A stretch of 64,000 bases of DNA from Oerskovia enterophila (GTDB lineage Bacteria > Actinomycetota > Actinomycetes > Actinomycetales > Cellulomonadaceae). The notes beneath the pieces were generated by a model. That model did not search any database and had not been told where the DNA came from. It saw nothing but the letters and a program-made list of their open reading frames with translations. Of this stretch, positions 59,907 to 64,000 are shown piece after piece; position 1 is the stretch's first letter, and each line of letters opens with the position of its first letter. Where the stretch lies: the NCBI RefSeq assembly GCF_001692445.1, contig NZ_MAQA01000001.1, positions 1-64,000 of the forward strand, read 5' to 3'. The position numbers were made by a program, and so were the translations under genes.

Positions 59907-60626
59907 CTACGCGAGCCCCGCGTCCCGCGCGACGATCGCGGCCTGCATGCGCGTCGTGACCTGGACCTTCGCGAGCACGCGCGACACGTGCGTCTTGGCC
60001 GTGGCCTCGCTGATGAACAGCTCGTCGGCGATGCCCTGGTTCGACAGCCCCCGCCCGAGGGCCGCGAGCACGTCGACCTCGCGCGGGGTCAGCTCGCGGA
60101 GCCGCGCGGTGGTCTCGCCGCGTTGTTCGTCGGCCGGCGTGCCGCCCGCCCGTCCCGTGCCCGACGGCGCCGCTCGCCCCGCGAGGTGAGCGGCGCCGTC
60201 GGGCCTCGGGGCGGATGCGAACGCCGCCAGCAGGCGGCGCGTGACCTCGGGGGCCAGGACCCCGTCGCCCGCCGCGACCCGGCGGACCGCGTCGATGAGC
60301 GCGGCGGGCTCCGCGGTCTTGAGCAGGAACCCTGCGGCCCCGGCGCGCAGCGCCTCGTCGACGTACTCGTCGAGGTCGAACGTCGTGAGGACGAGGACCT
60401 CGGCGAGCTTGTCCGCGACGATCGTGCGCGTGGCCTCGATGCCGTCGATGCCGGGCATGCGCAGGTCCATGAGCACGACCTCGGGGCGCAGCGCGCGGGC
60501 GTTGGTGATCGCGGCCGCGCCGTCGCCGGCCTCGCCGACGACCTCGATGTCCGGTGCCGAGTCGAGCAGGAACCGGAGGCCGGCGCGGATCGCGGCGTGG
60601 TCGTCGGCGAGCAGGACGCGGATCAT
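59907..60626 (-). CDS. NarL/LuxR-family response regulator with repeat-derived linker
   Basis: A 239-aa response regulator. The receiver domain (residues 1-118) has the acidic pocket LLADDH, phosphorylated Asp54 (VLMDLRMPG) and conserved Thr/Lys (LTTFD, LLKTAEP). The LuxR HTH is C-terminal (LTPREVDVLAALGRGLSNQG then IADELFISEATAKTH). Between them an Ala/Gly/Pro/Arg-rich linker (RPDGAAHLAGRAAPSGTG) is encoded by a perfect 17-bp inverted repeat (60159-60204). The gene overlaps the kinase stop by 4 bases, so the two form one operon. The stimulus is unknown. Confidence 0.9.
   Translation of the reverse strand: MIRVLLADDHAAIRAGLRFLLDSAPDIEVVGEAGDGAAAITNARALRPEVVLMDLRMPGIDGIEATRTIVADKLAEVLVLTTFDLDEYVDEALRAGAAGFLLKTAEPAALIDAVRRVAAGDGVLAPEVTRRLLAAFASAPRPDGAAHLAGRAAPSGTGRAGGTPADEQRGETTARLRELTPREVDVLAALGRGLSNQGIADELFISEATAKTHVSRVLAKVQVTTRMQAAIVARDAGLA
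60159..60204. repeat. Perfect 17-bp inverted repeat inside the response regulator linker
   Basis: GCCCGACGGCGCCGCTC (60159-60175) and its exact inverse (60188-60204) flank a 12-base loop. The same 17-mer also occurs singly at 42777-42793 and 43868-43884, in leaders of the siderophore ATPase and permease. Here it is translated in frame between the receiver and HTH domains. Confidence 0.85.
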
Positions 60627-62428
60627 GCGGGGTCTCCGGGTGGGTCGGTGTGGCGTGGAGCGCTGCGACCGTGCGGGGTCGGTGGGATCCCGTCGGCCGA
60701 GGAGTTGTCAGAACTGGGCCGGTCGATACCCCGGCCTGCTTCTGACAACTGATCCGTGGCGGTCGTGGCAGTCGGGGAGGGGGCGGTCGGGGGACCGGCC
60801 GGTCGGCCCAGGGGCAGCACGGCCCGCACGTGCCAGGCGCCCCTCGCGGCGCGGGGGCCGGAAGTACGTGCGTCGATAGGGCCCGCCCCGAACGTGCCGC
60901 CCAGGGCCTCGGCGCGCTCGCGCATCGTGAGGAGCCCGGTGCGGGTGCTCAGGCTCGGCGGGAGCGGGCGGGGTTCGTCGGTGAGGGAGCTCGTGACCTC
61001 GACCGTGAGGCGGTCCGGTCCCAGCCCGAGCGTGACCAGCACCCGCCCGCCGGGCGCGTGCTTGGCGGCATTGGTCAGGGCTTCCTGCGCGATCCGGTGC
61101 GCAGCCTGGTCGACGGCCGCGGGGAGCGTCGCCGAGCGGGCGTCGTCCGGGTCCTCGACGTCGACCGTGAGCCCCTGCGCGCGTGCGGAGACGAGGACGT
61201 CGTCGAGCCGGGCGAGCCGTGCGGGGGCGGCGACGGCTTCACCCCCGAGCACCGTGGCTCTGTTGTCAGAACTGAGCCGGTCCATACCCCGGCCACGTTC
61301 TGACAACTGATCGGCAGGGGCGAGGGGCACCCCGTCGCGCAGGTCTGGAGGACGACGGTCCGGGGACAAGTTGTCAGAACTGAGCCGGTCCATACCCCGG
61401 CCACGTTCTGACAACTGATCCACGCCGAGCGCACCAGCGCGAGACGCACCGTCCCGCGGCAGGTCCGAGCGCAGCAGCAGGATCATGGCCCGCATCTCCT
61501 CGAGCGACGTGATGCTGCTCGACCGCACGAGCTCGAGCGCGGCGCGGTCCCGCGCGGCATCGGGTGGCGACGCGAGCGCGGCCCCCGAGTGGATCGCGAT
61601 GGCGGACAGGTGGGACGCGATGACGTCGTGCAGGTCGCGCGCCATCGCGGCCCTCTCCGCGCGCACGGCCTCGTGCTGCCCGAGCGTCGCGATCTGCTCG
61701 AGGTCGGCCGCACGCTGGGCCTCGAGGTCGGCGCGCTCCGCCTCGAGGTCGGCCCGCTCGGCGGCGAGGTCCGCGAGGTCGGACTTCTGCCGCACGTTCG
61801 CGGCCCACCAGAGCGGTGTCGCGAGGATCGCTGCGACCTGGATGCCGCCGACCACGAACCCTTGCACGTCCCGGTAGTGCTCCCCCGTGAGCACCGCGAC
61901 CGCGACGACCATCACCCCGACGGCGACCCCCACCACCGTCCGCAGCCGCCTGCTGCCGTGCAGCCCGCTCGCGTAGAGCAGGTCCCACAGGACCAGGACC
62001 ATGCCGAGGCTGCCCCCGAACGACAGGTCGACCGCGAACGCCACGGTCCCGACGCTGAGCGCGACCGCCGGATGCGCGCGCTTGAAGACCAGCGCGACGC
62101 ACCCGGCGAGCAGGGGCAGCACGTGCCACCAGCGCCCGTCGACCGTCACGAGTGGCGGGATCGACCACACCTGCACGACGTCGACGAGCAGGAGCAGGAC
62201 CCCGATCACGAACATCCCGACGGCGTTGTACGCGTCGCCGCGCCTGCTGTCGGTGCGCAGGCCCGTGGCGACGGTGCTGACCACGCGCCGCACGCGCGAC
62301 GCACGGGGTGACGAGCCGGCGGCCCGGGCGTCCGGAGCGCCCGAGCCGTCGCCACCACCAGCGCCGTCGCCGGCGGACGCGGTCGCGGTCACGCCGTCCG
62401 ACGCAGGAGCGGGCAGGGGATCGGGCAC
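60623..62428 (-). CDS. Sensor histidine kinase (HisKA_3) with three in-frame palindromic insertions
   Basis: A 601-aa NarX/DesK-type kinase. About five membrane helices span residues 68-210, then a short coiled coil (ADLAAERADLEAERADLEAQ). The HisKA_3 motif has phospho-accepting His267 (MARDLHDVIASHL), and the ATPase domain shows NAAKHAPGG and GLLTMRERAEALGG. Three copies of a 17-residue peptide, DQLSERGRGMDRLSSDN or close variant, lie at 337-353 and 373-389 (between the His and ATPase domains) and 559-575 (C-terminal tail). Each is encoded by a 51-bp palindromic DNA element, so the insertions are recent and tolerated in the linker. The response regulator gene overlaps its stop. Confidence 0.9.
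   Translation of the reverse strand: MPDPLPAPASDGVTATASAGDGAGGGDGSGAPDARAAGSSPRASRVRRVVSTVATGLRTDSRRGDAYNAVGMFVIGVLLLLVDVVQVWSIPPLVTVDGRWWHVLPLLAGCVALVFKRAHPAVALSVGTVAFAVDLSFGGSLGMVLVLWDLLYASGLHGSRRLRTVVGVAVGVMVVAVAVLTGEHYRDVQGFVVGGIQVAAILATPLWWAANVRQKSDLADLAAERADLEAERADLEAQRAADLEQIATLGQHEAVRAERAAMARDLHDVIASHLSAIAIHSGAALASPPDAARDRAALELVRSSSITSLEEMRAMILLLRSDLPRDGASRAGALGVDQLSERGRGMDRLSSDNLSPDRRPPDLRDGVPLAPADQLSERGRGMDRLSSDNRATVLGGEAVAAPARLARLDDVLVSARAQGLTVDVEDPDDARSATLPAAVDQAAHRIAQEALTNAAKHAPGGRVLVTLGLGPDRLTVEVTSSLTDEPRPLPPSLSTRTGLLTMRERAEALGGTFGAGPIDARTSGPRAARGAWHVRAVLPLGRPAGPPTAPSPTATTATDQLSEAGRGIDRPSSDNSSADGIPPTPHGRSAPRHTDPPGDPA
60704..60754. repeat. 51-bp translated palindromic element, copy 1 (divergent)
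   Basis: This copy opens GTTGTCAGAACTGGGCCGGT and ends TTCTGACAACTGATC, with arms GTTGTCAGAA / TTCTGACAAC and an inner GGCCGG / CCGGCC pair. It encodes DQLSEAGRGIDRPSSDN on the minus strand in the kinase C-terminal tail. It differs from copies 2 and 3 at a few positions. Confidence 0.9.
61262..61312. repeat. 51-bp translated palindromic element, copy 2
   Basis: It opens GTTGTCAGAACTGAGCCGGT and ends GTTCTGACAACTGATC. The 11-bp outer stem GTTGTCAGAAC/GTTCTGACAAC is perfect and an inner GCCGG/CCGGC stem continues it. Translated on the minus strand it gives DQLSERGRGMDRLSSDN (kinase residues 373-389). It is identical to copy 3 at all 51 positions. Confidence 0.93.
61370..61420. repeat. 51-bp translated palindromic element, copy 3
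   Basis: Identical to the element at 61262-61312, 108 bp away, in the same orientation and reading frame (kinase residues 337-353). The flanking bases differ between copies, which sets the element ends at GTTGTCAG and TGATC. Confidence 0.93.
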
Positions 62429-62554
62429 GTTCCCATCTCAGCACAGGGGGCCGGGCCGTGGATCGCCCGAACGATGTACGGCGCGGCGCAGCGCCCGGCA
62501 AGGATCGCCCGTCCGCCCGACGACAGGCCCATCTCCGGCAGCGAGCCTTGCGGC

Positions 62555-63370
62555 ATGGAACTCCTTCCTCTCCTCGGGGCGCTCGCGGTCCTGGCCCTCG
62601 TCGACTCGACGAGCTTCGGCACCTTGCTGATCCCGGTGTGGCTGCTCATGACCCCGGGCCGGGTGCGGGTCGCGCGGATGCTCGTCTACCTGGCCACGAT
62701 CGTCGGGTTCTATCTCGCGGTCGGCCTGGTCATCGCGCTGGGCGCGGGCGCGTTCGCCGACGTCCTCGGGCGGGTCGTCGAGACCCGCCCGGTCAGGATC
62801 GTCGAGCTGCTGCTCGGGGTGGGCCTGGTCGCGTACAGCTTCCGGATCGACCGCCGGTCCAAGGGGGCGTCGACCGGTCAGGGGCGCGTCCTGCGGTGGC
62901 GGGCCCGCGCGATGGGGACGTCGGGCGGGGAGGGCGTGGCGCCGTCGGGCCTGCTTCCCCTGCCCGACGGCGGAGCGCATCCCGCGCGCGAGACCCCGCC
63001 CCGCGCGGGCGTCGACACCGCGCCGGAGACGGGATCCGTGACGGCCCTCATGGGCCTCGCACTGGGTGCCGCGGCGATCGAGCTCGCGTCGATGCTCCCG
63101 TACCTCGCGGCGATCGGGCTGCTCACCCAGGCGGGCCTCGGGTGGCCGGCGACCGGGCTGGTCCTCGCGGGGTACTGCGTCGTCATGGTGCTGCCCGCGC
63201 TCGTCCTGCTGGCCGGTCGTGTCCTCGCGGCCCGGCAGGTGGGCCCGCTCCTCGACCGGCTCAACGCGTGGATGACGAAGAACGCGGCGTCGACCACGGC
63301 GTGGGTCGTGGGGATCGTGGGCTTCCTGCTCGCGCGTGACGCCGTGGTCTGGCTCGGCTGGATGGGCTGA
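62555..63370 (+). CDS. GAP family membrane protein (Sap/LysE-like)
   Basis: A 271-aa protein with six predicted membrane helices, starting MELLPLLGALAVLALVDSTS. The layout matches the actinobacterial GAP (GPL addressing protein, Sap) family, named for a mycobacterial protein needed for surface glycopeptidolipid transport and related to LysE-type exporters. A polar cytoplasmic loop of about 65 residues between helices 3 and 4 contains GVAPSGLLPLPDGGAHPA, encoded by an 11-bp inverted repeat of the GCCCGACGGCG family (62940-62972). The ATG has only a weak RBS. Cargo unknown. Confidence 0.75.
   Translation: MELLPLLGALAVLALVDSTSFGTLLIPVWLLMTPGRVRVARMLVYLATIVGFYLAVGLVIALGAGAFADVLGRVVETRPVRIVELLLGVGLVAYSFRIDRRSKGASTGQGRVLRWRARAMGTSGGEGVAPSGLLPLPDGGAHPARETPPRAGVDTAPETGSVTALMGLALGAAAIELASMLPYLAAIGLLTQAGLGWPATGLVLAGYCVVMVLPALVLLAGRVLAARQVGPLLDRLNAWMTKNAASTTAWVVGIVGFLLARDAVVWLGWMG
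62940..62972. repeat. GCCCGACGGCG inverted pair inside the GAP-family gene loop
   Basis: CGCCGTCGGGC (62940-62950) and GCCCGACGGCG (62962-62972) form an 11-bp perfect stem with an 11-base loop. It is translated in frame within the polar loop of the membrane protein. Confidence 0.85.
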
Positions 63371-63480
63371 ATGTCCGCGGATCTTGCCGGAACGGCAACC
63401 GGACTTGCCTCGGGGCGGGGTGCGGCAGCAAGGTCGGGAGTGACGGCCGTCCCGGGCCGGCACCGACCCGAGGAGCGAAC

Positions 63481-64000
63481 GTGACCCAGCAGCACGACCA
63501 CGAGAACGACCCTGCCCACGAGCACGGCCACAGCCACGGCCACCAGCAGCACCACTTCGACCAGGCCTTCTGGGACGAGCGCTACGGCTCGACGGCCGCG
63601 GTGTGGAGCGGCAACCCGAACCCGCAGCTCGTACGCGAGGTGGCGGACCTGCCCACGGGGCGGGCGCTCGACGTGGGCGCGGGCGAGGGGGCCGACGCGG
63701 TGTGGCTCGCGCAGCAGGGGTGGGACGTCGTGGGGCTCGACGTGTCGCCCGTGGCGCTCGAGAAGGCCGCGTCCCACGCCGCCGCGGTAGGGGCCGAGGT
63801 CGCGGCGCGGATCGAGTGGCGCCAGGGCGACCTGCTCGGGTGGGAGCCGGAGGACGAGCGGTTCGACCTCGTGACGGCCCACTTCATGCACCTGCCGGCC
63901 GACCTGCGCCGGCAGGTCTTCCCGCGCCTCGCACAGGCGGTCGCGCCGGGCGGGCGGCTGCTCGTCGTCGGGCACCACCCTGCGGACCACGAGACCGTGC
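63481..64000 (+). CDS. Class I SAM-dependent methyltransferase with His-rich leader (partial)
   Basis: The frame is open from GTG 63481 to the window end, giving the first 173 residues. AGGAG lies 6 bases upstream of the GTG. The N-terminus (about residues 5-25) is a His/Asp/Glu-rich stretch (HDHENDPAHEHGHSHGH) that may bind metal. The methyltransferase fold follows: motif I LDVGAGEGADAVWLAQQGWD, the acidic end of strand 2 VVGLDVSP, motif II RFDLVTAHFMHL and motif III APGGRLLVVGHH. This resembles TehB/small thiol or tellurite methyltransferases, but the substrate is not determined. The C-terminus is missing. Confidence 0.85.
   Translation, partial: MTQQHDHENDPAHEHGHSHGHQQHHFDQAFWDERYGSTAAVWSGNPNPQLVREVADLPTGRALDVGAGEGADAVWLAQQGWDVVGLDVSPVALEKAASHAAAVGAEVAARIEWRQGDLLGWEPEDERFDLVTAHFMHLPADLRRQVFPRLAQAVAPGGRLLVVGHHPADHETV

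Overview
The window is a 64 kb stretch of very GC-rich DNA (about 73 percent by eye). Genes are tightly packed, GTG starts are common, and 4-base ATGA/GTGA overlaps join many neighbours. Family content points to a cell-wall-rich, polysaccharide-degrading actinobacterium: sugar ABC transporters without their own ATPase, ROK/GntR/TetR regulators, an IdeR-type iron box, chaplin-like surface repeats with an LAxTG sorting signal, and a CstR-like sulfur regulator. Cellulomonadaceae or Promicromonosporaceae (Oerskovia or Cellulosimicrobium-like) is my best inference, not a proven placement. No tRNA, rRNA, CRISPR array, transposase or prophage gene was seen, so this looks like ordinary chromosome with a few accessory sugar loci.

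Layout. 0-6 kb: type II NADH dehydrogenase, then a TetR-controlled operon (degenerate ABC ATPase, YhgE/Pip membrane protein, TetR) with a perfect 14-bp palindrome at its promoter. 6-10.5 kb: glycerol facilitator, secreted M28 aminopeptidase, APC amino acid permease. 10.6-25.2 kb: the most distinctive region, an apparent amino-sugar oligosaccharide utilisation cluster. It holds a GH9-like hydrolase, a GNAT resembling the C-terminal domain of human O-GlcNAcase, a cytoplasmic GH20 hexosaminidase, a CUT1 transporter (two permeases and a lipoprotein), a ThuA-like protein, a TIM-barrel isomerase, an SDR epimerase, a GntR/HutC regulator, a SIS isomerase, a GlcNAc-kinase-like protein and a medium-chain dehydrogenase. 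Three promoters in it carry head-to-tail TGGT half-sites spaced about one DNA turn apart, which I propose as the operators of the local regulator. 25.3-28.3 kb: MOSC protein, PH-domain protein, histidine phosphatase, a 64-aa protein, and a second GNAT of the same unusual type. 28.5-33.3 kb: ROK regulator and a second CUT1 transporter.

33.4-36.5 kb: a reactive-sulfur module (CoA-disulfide reductase/rhodanese fusion, Cys-rich small protein, membrane protein, CstR-like repressor) around a perfect TATACCCC-GG-GGGGTATA operator. 36.5-39.9 kb: a LysR regulator flanked by a complete class A beta-lactamase and a second, divergent beta-lactamase-fold protein. 40-41.8 kb: DinB-like protein, FrnE-like DsbA oxidoreductase, 53-aa orphan peptide. 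41.9-46.1 kb: iron-siderophore ABC transporter under an IdeR-type box. 46.4-50.1 kb: AlkA-like glycosylase, RNase HI, FKBP isomerase, ferritin-like/VIT1 iron-manganese transporter. 50.2-52.8 kb: two repetitive secreted proteins, the second chaplin-like with a sortase E-type signal. 53-56 kb: gluconate permease, gluconokinase and GntR. 56-64 kb: MFS exporter, hypothetical protein, sugar porter, LuxR/histidine-kinase pair, GAP-family membrane protein, and a methyltransferase cut by the window end.

Non-coding structure is the other main result. At least three families of short palindromic elements are scattered here. One is a 51-bp element present three times and translated in frame inside the sensor kinase gene. 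The second is an 11-17 bp GCCCGACGGCG unit, often paired as hairpins, both between genes and inside linkers of proteins. The third is a set of long intergenic palindromes whose ends are mostly GCCGAG...CTCGGC but whose cores differ.
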